Part shown: positions 24,735 to 36,055 of the stretch, one piece after another
Position numbering within the stretch: the first letter of the stretch is position 1
Layout: each line of letters opens with the position of its first letter
DNA from: Prochilodus magdalenae
Lineage: Eukaryota; Chordata; Actinopteri; Characiformes; Prochilodontidae
Reading direction: 5' to 3'
Assembly (NCBI GenBank): GCA_024036415.1
Contig: JAMWET010001928.1
Location: 19,715-83,714 of the forward strand
Length of the DNA: 64,000 nucleotides
Translations under genes and position numbers: made by a program
Notes under the pieces: model-generated
Database searches by the model: none
Told to the model about the DNA's origin: nothing
What the model saw: the letters and a program-made list of their open reading frames with translations, nothing else

Positions 24735-24935
24735 AGTGTAGAGTGCTTGGCCCCAGAGGGAGGTGCTTCCTCCTCCTCCTCCTTCCCTGCTGCTATTGCT
24801 GCTCCTCCTGTTTAAAGCCTGTGTGGAGTTTAGCTCCTGCAGTGTTAACCTGCTCAGCTTCAGCGTTTCTGCTCCTCACGCCTCGTGGACTTTGGGTTCA
24901 GAGACGCGCGCAGACATGCTCGGCATGTTGGGTAA
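24735..24935 (+). promoter_or_regulatory. Candidate first exon with start codon and splice donor
   Basis: A GC-richer segment with CpGs (GAGACGCGCGCAGAC) leads to ATG CTC GGC ATG TTG G (24916-24931), followed directly by GTAAGC, a good splice donor in phase 1. The next few hundred bases (25060-25140) are also CpG-richer than average. I cannot name the gene: only MLGML plus one base is encoded. Phase 1 is not compatible with artn starting at ATG 60689, though it could still be a 5' UTR exon. A chance occurrence remains possible. Confidence 0.35.
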
Positions 24936-26960
24936 GCAGCTTTAACCTCATTATCAACTCTCACTTTCACTTCTGATGAGACCTGGCCTTTAATTTCAGT
25001 CGGATAGGTGCACTGGTTGGTTTGGGTTGGTTTTTGTGAGCAAGTCAGCAGCTCTGTTTTCACCGTGTGTGGAGCGTCGGGGTGTGTTTGGCGGGCTGAA
25101 GGTGCGTGCGGTGCTGTTGAGGCTGCTGCCGGAAAGTCTCTGGTTTGCCTGGAAGTGTCAGAAAGGCTGAGAGTGGCGTCTTGTTGATTTAGTACTTCTC
25201 CTTCAGGCTCAAAGCAGTCTGTAATGGAGTAGGGTGAAAGTGTGGAACACGTCATTTGGCTACAGCCGCGTCTGAAGTTCCTAATCATTCAGTTTGTGAT
25301 GAACTGTTAATATAATAAACTGACGCTGAGCTATTTCTAGATCATGATGAGCTGTTTTGCACGTTCACACATACACAGTTGTAGGTATTCTTAACCCTTT
25401 CTGTTTATTTGCTGAATTTGATTTATTGGAAAACATAAAACAGGACATAAAACTTTTACACAGGCAATATTTGATGGCTTTTTACCCCAGTATGTTAATT
25501 TTTTTTAAATAAACGTGTACTTGTGTACTTTTTTGTACTCAACAAAACTAAACAAATTGAAAAATACATATTTTAGCCTATTAAATATTTAAATTTTTGA
25601 TTTAAAATTTAAAAAATATTTAAATTTTGATTTTTCTAGCATTTTTGCCAATATAAGTGTTAATTTAGATAAGTGCTAATTTAGAAATTGGTAAATAGCA
25701 ATGTCTTAGGGCACACCACAGTAAAACAGCCCACACAGTTGCCATAGAAGAGATGCTTATTTTTGGTTCTACATTTCACATTTTTTTAAATGATTAATTT
25801 TCTAAAAGCTTAAAGATAAAAGTTTCTTTAGCAGTTTAAAACTCTTAGATTATATTTTATTCATAAATATGTTTGTCTACTGAAAGTAAAGGTGGTCCTT
25901 TTATGGCACAATTAACCACGTTTGCAAACGAGAAGCTTTAAAGGTTTCAGTTTGCCACAAAACGCAAAATGTGATGAATCTCTATTAGCAGAGCTCGGTA
26001 TTGTAATTAACCTGAAGTGAATGTTGGTGAAGTCAAATGGCGATCTGTTTCTGAGCCGGACAAAAGACCAGTCCATCCATATCTGTGAGTGTTGGCTGTA
26101 TTGTCCCACTGGGCCGATGAAGTTCACATGTACGCAGTATGATTTGAATCTCCTGGTCAGTTTGTACTTTCGTATGAGCTCAATAGAGCGGAGAATGTCA
26201 TGCCTGTTAGGTTCTCGCTTGATTACCTGTCTGTGTGCGTTTCTGTCAGGCTCTTTTGAGTTGTTCGGGTCACTACAGCGTCTCATTGAGAAGCAGAAAT
26301 GTGTTTCTCTTCAACGTTTCCCACGGACAGCACTCCAGCAGGCATAGGTAGGGAAAAGGGACGGGACGGTTCCTGATTTCAATGATACACTGCAGAATAA
26401 AACCCAGTTTTAATTTTAAATGAATCCAATTACAAAGTAACCGTGGGCTTTAACAGCTCTTCTGCTCCAGTCAGTTTTAATCTGAACAGTAAACAGCAGG
26501 AGTGCAGTTGATCATTTCATATTTCATTTATAATTTTAGTTACTTAATTGGTGCCATAAAGGACTACAGGAGCAGGGAGGGAACTCAAGATGCCCCTGAT
26601 GATGTTCGCAGGCCCACCCTAGCCCACTTTCTGCCAGAAAACGAATGTGTGAAACAACCTTAAAGGGCCCGTATCATGGAAAACTGGATATGAATGGGAT
26701 CTGTAAGAACAGCCTGGTTTGACATGACTTAGATTCGGAAAAACAAATCCACCTTCCTCTTCCATAGCAGTCTAGACCCATCCGCCCTGAATGAAATCAA
26801 AAGGACAGTTTCAGCTTGGACTGCTTTTAATAAGGATACCTGAGTCTGTAATTGGTCGCTATGGCACAGTTCTGAACTAATACTGCACTCTGTACATACG
26901 TTCTGCTCCTGACTTTAGGACACACATTCAACAGTCCAATACACAGTACAATTTATAGTG
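24936..26960. other. Low-repeat region, no gene seen
   Basis: Mostly single-copy. 25912-26347 holds overlapping open frames on both strands (124 and 108 codons) with no known domain. From 26662, TTAAAGGGCCCGTATCATGG resembles the end of a common fish MITE, but no partner end was found. Confidence 0.4.
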
Positions 26961-27011
26961 TACATTTTATATATATATATATATATATAAAGCAAAAACA
27001 CATATATATGG

Positions 27012-27258
27012 TAGCTGTCTAATGAAAAACATGTATCTCCATTTTTGTCCATTTTGACTTTTATGCATCATTTGAAAACCGCAGCTGCCGTTTACACTGT
27101 GTGACAATCGCATGATGAATGGACCAACAGAAATGGCCCAAAAGTGCTTGGAAAGACGTCGGGTTCCATTGACTTACATTAAACTTAAATGAGGTTTTTG
27201 GCCTCCCCTGTAAAGTTGCCTTTTGGAGATACTTGTTTTTCTTTGGACAGCAATGATA
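27012..27258 (+). mobile_element. 245-bp MITE family, copy A
   Basis: Ends GCTGTCTAATGAAAAACATG and TACTTGTTTTTCTTTGGACAGC are imperfect inverted repeats. The interior holds TTTTATGCATCATTTGA, TTTACACTGTGTGA and GTTCCATTGACTT. It matches 30370-30614 (same orientation) and 56943-57194 (inverted). Non-coding. Confidence 0.85.
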
Positions 27259-27277
27259 TATATACATATACTGTGTG

Positions 27278-27324
<47 letters not shown>

Positions 27325-27344
27325 TATTATATATATCTATATAT

Positions 27345-27375
<31 letters not shown>
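27259..27375. repeat. TA dinucleotide microsatellite
   Basis: Long interrupted TA run directly after the MITE. The Tyr/Ile open frame over it is an artefact. Confidence 0.9.
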
Positions 27376-27376
<1 letters not shown>

Positions 27377-27455
27377 GCACCATACAATGAATTAAAAACA
27401 CACACACATACATATATATATATATGTGTGTGTTTTTAATTCATTGTATGGTGCA
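27376..27455. repeat. Near-perfect 80-bp palindrome
   Basis: Perfect 31-bp arms, 27376-27406 and 27425-27455, separated by 18 bases of TA/CA repeat. The outer arm starts TGCACCATACAATGAA. It could fold as a cruciform or RNA hairpin; a palindromic MITE end is another option. Confidence 0.88.
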
Positions 27456-27814
27456 ACTGCCTGTTTATCTATCCATGGGACAAACTCTTGAACCCTGAAT
27501 CTTTTCGAGTAAGGCCCAGCCAATCAGAACTGAGCTCATTTGCACCTATCAATCACCGAAGGCTCAGTAACAAAAACAGCCTGTTTAATTGTGAGGGATA
27601 AAGAGAGGCCATGTAAAACAAAAGCCACTCAAATGTTAAGTGGAGTTCAAAGAAAAACAATACTATTTACAAGGAACATCTTGAAAATGAGCCAATTAAT
27701 TAAGCGCCCGAGTATGTTTATGTGCAGCGCTGGAACACAAAACAAGCGTAATGAATTTTCCGTGATATAGACCCTAACAAGCGAGCCTTTCCAATATAAT
27801 GTCATTAAATGTCT
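27456..27814. other. Single-copy stretch, possibly conserved noncoding
   Basis: No repeats. It carries CAATTAATTAAGCGCCCG and other homeodomain-like words. Conservation cannot be judged from one genome. Confidence 0.35.
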
Positions 27815-27985
27815 GTTTCACTGGACCTCAGCTTTTACAATCCATGCTCTGTGGAGACGGTTCAGTAGGATCAGAGTGTGAATGACCAGCTCTGGAGTCC
27901 ACAAGCATACTTTGTCAAGCTCAGGAGCACAGAAGGCCTCTCAGATGGCCCCCAGACGGCGGCGCTGACCCTTGTAACCGAAGTG
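27815..27985 (+). repeat. Inverted-duplicate noncoding segment, copy 1
   Basis: Matches the reverse complement of 32385-32553 in order. Shared runs include TCAGTAGGATCA, GTGTGAATGACCAGCTCTGG, GTCCACAAGCATAC and CACAGAAGGCCTCTCAGATG. Roughly 80-85% identical with small indels. No gene recognised. Confidence 0.85.
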
Positions 27986-28159
27986 ATTAATAATGTGGAA
28001 TCGGCGTTTGTTTCTGGCAGTTACATTTCTGCACACTGTCAGTGTTATTTTAGATACAATAACAGGATATGAGCATGTGTGTTAGCGTTACATGTAAGGG
28101 CTCTGTTCATTTAACGTTTGGGTCTGCAGTGGGCTGGTGACCATAAGGACATTCACCAA

Positions 28160-29265
28160 CTTCTTGTTTGAAAATTCCCATTCCACCTTAAATGGCCCTG
28201 CAGTTATATTTTAACATATGAGCTGTAGTAGTTACAATTGCTGCACCATTTAAGGTGGAACAGGAAAATTCAAACTATATAAAAGCTGGCATATATAAAG
28301 CTGAATATCAGCAGCAGAGTGTAAATGCTACACCATTTAAGGTGGAACTGGAAAATGTGAAGCTGAATGTCAGCAGCAGAATGTAAACGGTACACCATTT
28401 AAGGTGGAACTGGAAAATGTGAAGCTGAATGTCAGTAGCAGAGTGTAAATGCTACACAATTTAAGGTGGAACAGGAAAATGTGAAGCTGAATGTCAGCAG
28501 CAGAATGTAAACGGTACACCATTTAAGGTGGAACTGGAAAATGTGAAGCTTAATGTCAGTAGCGGAGTGTAAATGCTACACCATTTAAGGTGGAACTGGA
28601 AAATGTGAAGCTGAATGTCAGCAGCAGAGTGTAAATGCTACACCATTTAAGGTGGAACAGGAAAATTCAAACTAAAGAAGCTGTCAAATGTGAAGCGAAA
28701 TATCAGCTGCAGAATGTAAATGCTACACCATTTAAGGTGGAACTGGAAAATGTGAAGCTGAATGTCAGCAGCAGAGTGTAAATGCTACACCATTTAAGGT
28801 GGAACTGGAAAATGTGAAGCTGAATGTCAGTAGCAGAATGTAAATGCTACACCATTTAAGGTGGAACTGGAAAATGTGAAGCTGAATGTCAGCGACAGAG
28901 TGTAAATGCTACACCACTTAAGGTGGAACTGGAAAATGTGAAGCTGAATGTCAGTAGCGGAGTGTAAATGCTACACCATTTAAGGTGGAACTGGAAAATG
29001 TGAAGCTGAATGTCAGCAGCAGAGTGTAAATGCTACACCATTTAAGGTGGAACAGGAAAATTCAAACTAAAGAAGCTGACAAATGTGAAGCGAAATATCA
29101 GCTGCAGAATGTAAATGGTACACCATTTAAGGTGGAACTGGAAAACGTGAAGCTGAATGTCAGCAGCAGAGTGTAAATGCTACACCATTTAAGGTGGAAC
29201 TGGAAAATTCAAACTAAAGAAGCTGGAAAATAAAAAGCTCAATGTTAGCGCCAGAATGTACTCAG
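28160..29265 (+). repeat. 62-bp tandem array (ACACCATTTAAGGTGGAAC), about 16 units
   Basis: The 62-bp unit runs GTGAAGCTGAATGTCAGCAG, CAGAGTGTAAATGCT, ACACCATTTAAGGTGG, AACTGGAAAAT. Some units carry an insertion (AAATTCAAACTAAAGAAGCTG). The left edge has the inverted form TTCCCATTCCACCTTAAATGG, so the array looks like an amplified interior of a TIR element. Confidence 0.93.
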
Positions 29266-29915
29266 CTTTAGAGCCAATGCTCTGAAGTCCCTGGTTGTCA
29301 GAGGCCCCTGGACATTGGGCTCACCGCCCCGGCAGTAATCCTGCCCTGTACAGCAGGTTCAGTTAAAGTCCATCAACAAATACCTGCAGTGAGACGATTT
29401 CAATGTGTTTTAATGCGTTTTAAACATTTTACCTGGTAGTTTAACAGCAATACAGCAACACCATCAATCATTAAGGCCACCGCTGTCATGATACTGTTCC
29501 ATTGCTGGTGGACAGCGAGATTCTTTCAGTGTCTCCTACATTCCTTCATGCTAACTCGCGTAAGACACTCATGCTTCCACTCCCACTACCTCCACTTGAA
29601 AGTTAATGGTGGTCTTCCATGTTCCAGCATAGTAACAGTGTTGGGATACGACACCGTATCTCTGGGCGGTAACCTTATAAGAGAAAGAAATACTGTAATG
29701 TTAATGTAACATTGCCATTACGTTACTTACAGTAATGTAGCAGGGTATGATTCCAGAACTCTGGACCATTTCTATTGGTCTATAGGTTATTGCATAAAGA
29801 GCAGCTGGAATGCACTTAAAAAATGAAGATGCCAAAAATAAACCCCTTAAAATCAAAATAATGTAAACGGATCTTTAGCCATTGAAGAGTTAGCACCAAA
29901 AGAAGTTACACCCTT
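29266..29915. other. Low-repeat stretch, no gene seen
   Basis: No domain-bearing frame and no clear repeat. Confidence 0.4.
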
Positions 29916-29919
29916 ACTT

Positions 29920-30368
29920 AGCATGTGAAAATAAAGGGGGCACAAAAGTGATTCCATAGAGGAACCATCTTTGCTTCCCTGTAGAACCATGTTGTAAAGA
30001 GATTTGTGTGTGTAGAGAAGAACTTAAATGATTTGAAAATTAAAAGATGATTCTTTATATAGGGGTCATGCATTCATCACAACAACAGTTCTCCATCGAT
30101 CCAAGGATGAATGGGCTGGAAAGGGTTCTTTGCACAATGCCATTTAAGAACCCCTAATGGCACCTTTACTTTTGAGAGTGTATGAGTGTATGTAGAACCA
30201 TACAGGCATTCCAACGGTTCTTTAGGAATTAGGAACCATGCTCTAATATATATATATATATATATATAGCCGTTGCCTTTATGGAGAAACCCTTGAAGGA
30301 CCATTTCTTAAGGTTGTACACCAAACCCAGGAACCGTTCAATCAGTTCGTTAAGTATTCACAGTTCTA
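29920..30368. mobile_element. Possible MITE-like repeat (AAGGGTTCTTTGCA type)
   Basis: Contains GGGTTCTTTGCACAATGCCATTTAAGAACC and AGGAACCAT words typical of short fish non-autonomous elements, plus a TA microsatellite at 30246-30268. Boundaries were not resolved. Confidence 0.4.
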
Positions 30369-30369
30369 C

Positions 30370-30614
30370 ATATCGTCACTGTCCAATGAAAAACATATAT
30401 CTCCATTTTTACTTTTATGCATCATTTGACCACAGCTGCTGCAGTTTACACTGTGTGAGAATCTCATGATAATTGGACCCACAGAAACAGCCCAAAAGTG
30501 TTTGGAAGGACGTCTGGTTCCATTGACTTCAATTCAAATTAAATGAGGTTTTTGGCCTCTCCTGTAAAGTTGCCATTTTGGAGATACTTGTTTTTCTTTG
30601 GACTGCGACGATAT
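30370..30614 (+). mobile_element. 245-bp MITE family, copy B
   Basis: Starts ATATCGTCACTGTCCAATGA and ends TTTGGACTGCGACGATAT, a near-palindromic pair of ends. The interior matches copy A over its full length. Confidence 0.87.
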
Positions 30615-31468
30615 AACCATTGCTATTACTAAAGAACCTTCGAAAGTACATTTCCTAAGGTTGTACACCAAAGTGTTCAACTGGAGAAAGGTGAAGCTGC
30701 TGATACAAATGCTGAAGGTTCAGCTCGGATAGTTCTTAAGCTTCTATTTTGAACAGAGCAGAAGAAGAGAAGAGGTGCTGAGCAGTTGGAGCTTGGAGAG
30801 CGAGTTTAGATGTTCTTAATGGAGTGTCTGCCTCCAGCAGGACCTGACCGTAACCACTATATGGACTGGAAATGGAATAAATGATGGGTGGCCTCTGACT
30901 GCACAGTACAGCATAGACCACAAATTAACCGTGACATGCTGTAGGTCAACATACTACTGCTTCGGCAAATTGTCTGTCAAACTTTATACATGAACCAGAA
31001 CGTGTTTAGTTTAGCCTATAGCAGTTCTGTGCTAAGGTATCTACTGTAGCATCAATATATCCTACCTGGTTTGAGCTGCAGGTTTTGCAATAATTGTAGC
31101 TTTATTGTCCGAAATGTTCTTAAAGCCTGAACACAATTTAAAGCTCTTGCCACCAAAGGTGGTTTACTGTTACAGTAAGATTTAGAGATAAGCTCTTCAT
31201 ATCTACATAGTAGTGGGACATCTTTCAACGGAGGCCCCCATGTAGAGCGGCAATGTGGCCGCAATAGCATAGCCTAGAAAGTGTCTTTTGCTTCTGTATT
31301 GAAGCTGCAGTTTGGATTTGTTGGTACTATAGCAAGAAGAAAGAAGACTCCTTGTCGAAATCTCTTAGCATAGTACCGTACCGTAACTCCATCAAACTGC
31401 TAGCATTTAGTTTTAATACTACCAGCATTAAAACTACAAGGCTTAAGCTCCTTATTCACTAGCTTCTA
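30615..31468. other. Low-repeat stretch, no gene seen
   Basis: A piece of the 29920-type repeat may recur at 30625-30675 (TTTCCTAAGGTTGTACACCAAA also at 30303-30326). Otherwise nothing recognised. Confidence 0.4.
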
Positions 31469-31469
31469 G

Positions 31470-31890
31470 GAATTTTCCCATTCCACCTTAAATGTTGTAG
31501 CATTTACATTCTGGCACAGACATTTAGCTTTTTATTTGACTGATTTTTTAGTTTGAATCTTCCTGTTCCACCTTAAACGGTGTAGGATTTACACTCTGGT
31601 GCTGACATTTAGCTTCTTATTCACCAGCTTCTTTTATGAATCTTCCTGTTCCACCTTAAACAGTGTAGGATTTACACTCTGCTACTGACATTCAGCTTCA
31701 CATTTTCCAGTTCCACCTTAAATGGTGTAGCATTTCCACTCTGCTGCTGACATTCAGCTTCTTATTCACCAGCCTCTTTTCCGAATTTTCCTGTTCCACC
31801 TTAAACAGTGTACCAATTGTTATTACCTCAGATGCCAGAAAGTAACTGCAGGGCCATTTAAGGTGGAATGGGAAATTTCACACTAGATGT
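31470..31890 (-). repeat. Inverted counterpart of the 62-bp array, about 5 units
   Basis: Reads TTCCACCTTAAA-GGTGTAGCATTTACACTCTG units, the reverse complement of the 28160-29265 family. It ends with GCAGGGCCATTTAAGGTGGAATGGGAA, the inverse of the left edge near 28175. Probably a second copy of the same element with a shorter internal array. Confidence 0.88.
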
Positions 31891-32384
31891 TGTATTCCCA
31901 ATGTTCCCAGCATTGAAACAGTAACTAAGAGTACTGATATTACTATGCTGTACTAATGACACAGCCATGCTAGGCAGGATGAACGGCTAGAACCGCAGCT
32001 CTGGCTAACCATATGGTGTTGTGATAATGGGCTCAGACGGTGGCAGTCTGCTGCTGAGGTTACACACTGCTACGTTACACACCCGAAAGGTTTGAGGGAA
32101 GAACGTGGACGTGGCTTTCGGCTCTGTTCCTATTTATATGGGGGGGTGTGAAAGAGACCCTGAAAAAGGAGGTGTACCCAAACTTATGATGGCAGCATAA
32201 TTCATTAGTTTGCCATTGGAGTAATCTGCATCGGTATGTGCCTATGAATGTGGAAATCTTAATCTTATCTGCTATCTCCTCCCATCCCTTCCTGAAAGAG
32301 CGGGTTGTAATTGTATGAATGCAGAACGCTGACTTGCGGTCTGCTGCGACTTTTCCTCAGAAAGGACACAGTTTGGCCTTAGCT
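31891..32384. other. Low-repeat stretch, no gene seen
   Basis: No frames with domains and no repeat recognised. Confidence 0.4.
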
Positions 32385-32553
32385 GACCCCGCCGAGGGTC
32401 AGCGCAGCCGTCTGGGGGCCATCTGAGAGGCCTTCTGTGCTTCTGAGTTGGACAATGTATGCTTGTGGACACAGAAATGTCCAGAGCTGGTCATTCACAC
32501 TTTGATCCTACTGAATGGTGCTTTTAAATCTGAGGCCCAGTGAAACAAGCTCA
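32385..32553 (-). repeat. Inverted-duplicate noncoding segment, copy 2
   Basis: Reverse-complement partner of 27815-27985. Carries GTCTGGGGGCCATCTGAGAG, GCTTGTGGAC, CCAGAGCTGGTCATTCACAC and TGATCCTACTGA. Confidence 0.85.
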
Positions 32554-32872
32554 TATACTCACAGCCATGTTGATAACTCACTTGTTATTAATTTATGAGC
32601 TTTTTATTACAGAGTTCATATTACAGAGCCCTTTAATATTTTAATAGTTTATAGATTTTCACATTTCTTGGTTAGTTTAAAGATTTTACTAAAAAACTGA
32701 TTTAATTTACTTTAAAAAAAATCGCCCAGAAATGGGACACACAGGATGCTGCAGCAATGGACCTGATAGGATTCTCATTTTTTCCCCGAAGCCCATGTGT
32801 AGTCAGTGTTTGGTGTCCAAAGGTTGCTTTCAATTTAGGTGTCCAGCTAGCGTGATGCTAATTTGTGATATA

Positions 32873-33832
32873 CATCATCATCAAAACAATAGTTGCCCTC
32901 AGAAGGAATCAGACAACATGAATTCACCATGGTGGGTGGGTTTGACATTGTGAGACGTGCAGAGGATTCGAGGTTTGTGCTCGGCCACACGAGACGTAAA
33001 GAAAGATGGGTGGTTGGTGTAGCTCAGCGGATAACACCACTACCCGCCAAGTAGCCACCACCACACATGGGAGACTGGGGTTCGAACCCCGGGCTGGGTG
33101 ACTATGCTGTGCTACACCAATAAGAATCCTTGGGCAAGACTCCTAACACTACACTGGCCCACCTGTAATATGATTAACCTTGTAAGTCGCTCTGGATAAG
33201 AGCGTCAGCTAAATGAGTGTTATTGCTGTACCTGACTCACCCAGCAGCCACGATTACAGACACGGTGTGAGCAGTGATGCCTCCATGAGTCATTCTTGGC
33301 AGACGGCGGCACGACACAGGACTGCATGCACACAGACTGTTACGACGACTGTCCTTAACACCACGTCACTGCAATGGGGTCGTACCAGCGACAGACTGTC
33401 ATGGAGTGACTCAGAACGGCAGCGGGTCATCTACGAGTCAGACGACCAACGAATCCCTGTGTGGAGGCACCGTGGTCAGCACCAAGATCAACGGTTTGTT
33501 GTAAAGTGAGTCACACGTCCAGAAGGCCTGGTGTCACTCCACCTACACCCCTACCGCACAATCTGAAGGAGCTGTGTGAGGATATCTAAGATGCATGGGA
33601 TGGATTATCACAGGACACCATTAGGAACCTCTGAGACGTCTGGGATGTTGCATTAGCAAACATGGCGGCCCGACACCACACTGAGAGACTCTACTTCTGT
33701 ATGTGTAGCTCAATCAATATTCCCCATATCCGTCTAAATGTATCAGTTATTGGTCCTGGTGACCTTTATTTTCCTTCCCAACAGCACTACAGTCCCACAC
33801 TTCCTTCTGGGTGCAGCTTTTGATGAAGTATG
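32873..33832 (+). mobile_element. Tc1-like family B element, degenerate, with nested SINE
   Basis: TA-flanked ends CATCATCATCAAAACAATAG and CTTTTGATGAAGTATG (right TA 33833-33834). Between them, + strand reading gives SWSDSERQRVIYESDDQRI-like sequence near 33395-33460, matching the first catalytic-Asp region of Tc1 transposases, and further C-terminal pieces to 33690. Stops and frameshifts disable it. A SINE sits in its N-terminal part, so its own length was about 745 bp. Confidence 0.87.
33006..33222 (+). mobile_element. tRNA-derived SINE nested in the Tc1-like element
   Basis: Best copy in the window: head GGTTGGTGTAGCTCAGCGGA with A-box, B-box GGTTCGAACCCCG, body GGGCAAGACTCCTAACACTA and tail GTAAGTCGCTCTGGATAAGA. 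Family B transposon sequence resumes immediately after it. Confidence 0.92.
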
Positions 33833-33834
33833 TA

Positions 33835-34725
33835 AGCCTACATTACTTTGCCAGCACCGAAACCAAAGAAGCAAACTTCGGACACTGAGCATGTGTTGGT
33901 CAAGCACACATGGGTTAAGGACAAAAAGGAGCATGTGATTGTTCACTGAACTGTCCCTTTAACGCCTCAGCCTTGCTTCCCCTCAGGCCGTCTGTCAAGG
34001 CCTCTGACATGACGGTTAGAACAGGCCATTTTTTGGTGGGGGGGCTGGAAACTAATGGAGCCGCAGATGTTCTGTTTGAGAAGTTGGAACTGACTTCCTC
34101 CCCCTTGTGGTTACGGAATAAAAAGTTTGACCTATTCATTTTGATATGTGTCTGCCCCCACCGTGCACCCCCACCCCTTCTCCCCGCAAACACCACCTTC
34201 AGCTATTTCTCTGCTGACTCCAGAATGCCGCGTAATTGTTGCTTCAGTCTAGTTATAGCCACAAATTGTCCCTGTAAGCTTAGCCTTTGACACTGCTGGG
34301 TAATTTGCCCTGATTGTGGCACAGGCTGAGCCAGAGTAAGAACAGCTCTCAGTGCCACGGGGCAGACCAGGTCTGGAGCTGTTTATAAAACGGAGAGATC
34401 CGGTTCTGCAGTCTGATTGGCTGAGCCAGGTTTGAATGGGTTGTTAAAATATAGCCACATGATTACCGCACAACAAGAATCTGCCTAATATTAAAAAGCA
34501 TTGTGCTGTTAATAAGAGTTTTAAATAATAAATAATTATTATTAGTTTTTATTATGTTATGGAACAACGTTCCTGGCGACGTTACCTGGTGAATGCTATA
34601 TTTACTGGAATCATTGCTAGTAGATAACTCCAACTGAGCCGTTACAACAAAATACAGTATGTGTGATTATTTTTTATAAATCATATAAGCAGGATATGGC
34701 ATCGTTTCATGCCCTTTATTTATAG
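33835..34725. other. Low-repeat stretch, no gene seen
   Basis: Opposite-strand frames at 33915-34290 overlap and have no known domain. Confidence 0.4.
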
Positions 34726-34730
34726 TGCTG

Positions 34731-35392
<662 letters not shown>

Positions 35393-35437
<45 letters not shown>

Positions 35438-35460
35438 TCATATATATATATATATATTGT
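35393..35460. repeat. CT dinucleotide run followed by TA run
   Basis: (CT)n to about 35434, then a short (AT)n at 35440-35458. Confidence 0.93.
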
Positions 35461-35817
35461 GTGGAAATCTGTAGTGAAAAATCCGAAAATAATAGACAAT
35501 GATAAGTTAAGCTCCGCCTCCTGATGAACCAAGTGTGCTCTGATTGGTCAGCTTACCCACTTTAATATAACTGGACAACCACCAGTAAGTCTGAAGCAGT
35601 TGCAGCGTCCTGCTACAAGTTCCGCCCCTACAGTCAGCTCTAAGGAGGGTGTTATGAGATGATGTCACCTTGTAACAGAGAAAAGTGGCTGGGATTCCAA
35701 CATGGCTTTTCAGGCAGCTGAACATCTTTTTGGAGAGAAGTGTTTTGATGTAATTTGGAGCAGAGGGGCAGTGAAATATAGGTAATCTCAAATATTCTGA
35801 ATTAGCAATACCGGATA
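35461..35817. other. Low-repeat stretch, no gene seen
   Basis: A minus-strand 149-codon frame (35507-35956) extends into the neighbouring transposon and is not supported. Confidence 0.4.
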
Positions 35818-36055
35818 CACTCCTCATCAAAATGTAGTTGCACATAGAAGGAAGTGTGGGATTGCAGTGCTGTTGGGAAGGAAGATAGAGGTCACCAGGA
35901 ACAATAACTGATGATACGTTTAGACTGATATGGGGAATAGTTAGTGAGCTACACATACAGAAGTCTGTCTCTCAGTATGGTGTCGGCGCCAGACGTCTCG
36001 GCATGGAGTTGTAGAGGGTTTTAAAGGTGTCCTGTGATAATCCATCCCATCCCAT
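35818..36055 (-). mobile_element. Tc1-like family B fragment, minus strand
   Basis: Begins after TA with CACTCCTCATCAAAATG and AGTTGCACATAGAAGGAAGT. It then matches the reverse complement of 33832-33600 (GTGCTGTTGGGAAGGAAGAT, AGACTGATATGGGGAATA, TGTCCTGTGATAATCCATCC) and breaks off near 36055. It is the C-terminal transposase end only. Confidence 0.87.

Noticed and set aside
24916..24931. First coding exon of artn or of a PRDM5-like gene (MLGM start)
   Set aside because: Phase 1 does not join in frame with artn ATG 60689. After MLGM the next residue already differs from what I recall for PRDM5, and five residues are too few to identify a gene.
33006..33100. Functional tRNA gene
   Set aside because: The tRNA-like head carries A- and B-box sequences but continues into a SINE body and tail, does not close a cloverleaf, and has sister copies at 12862 and 18661.
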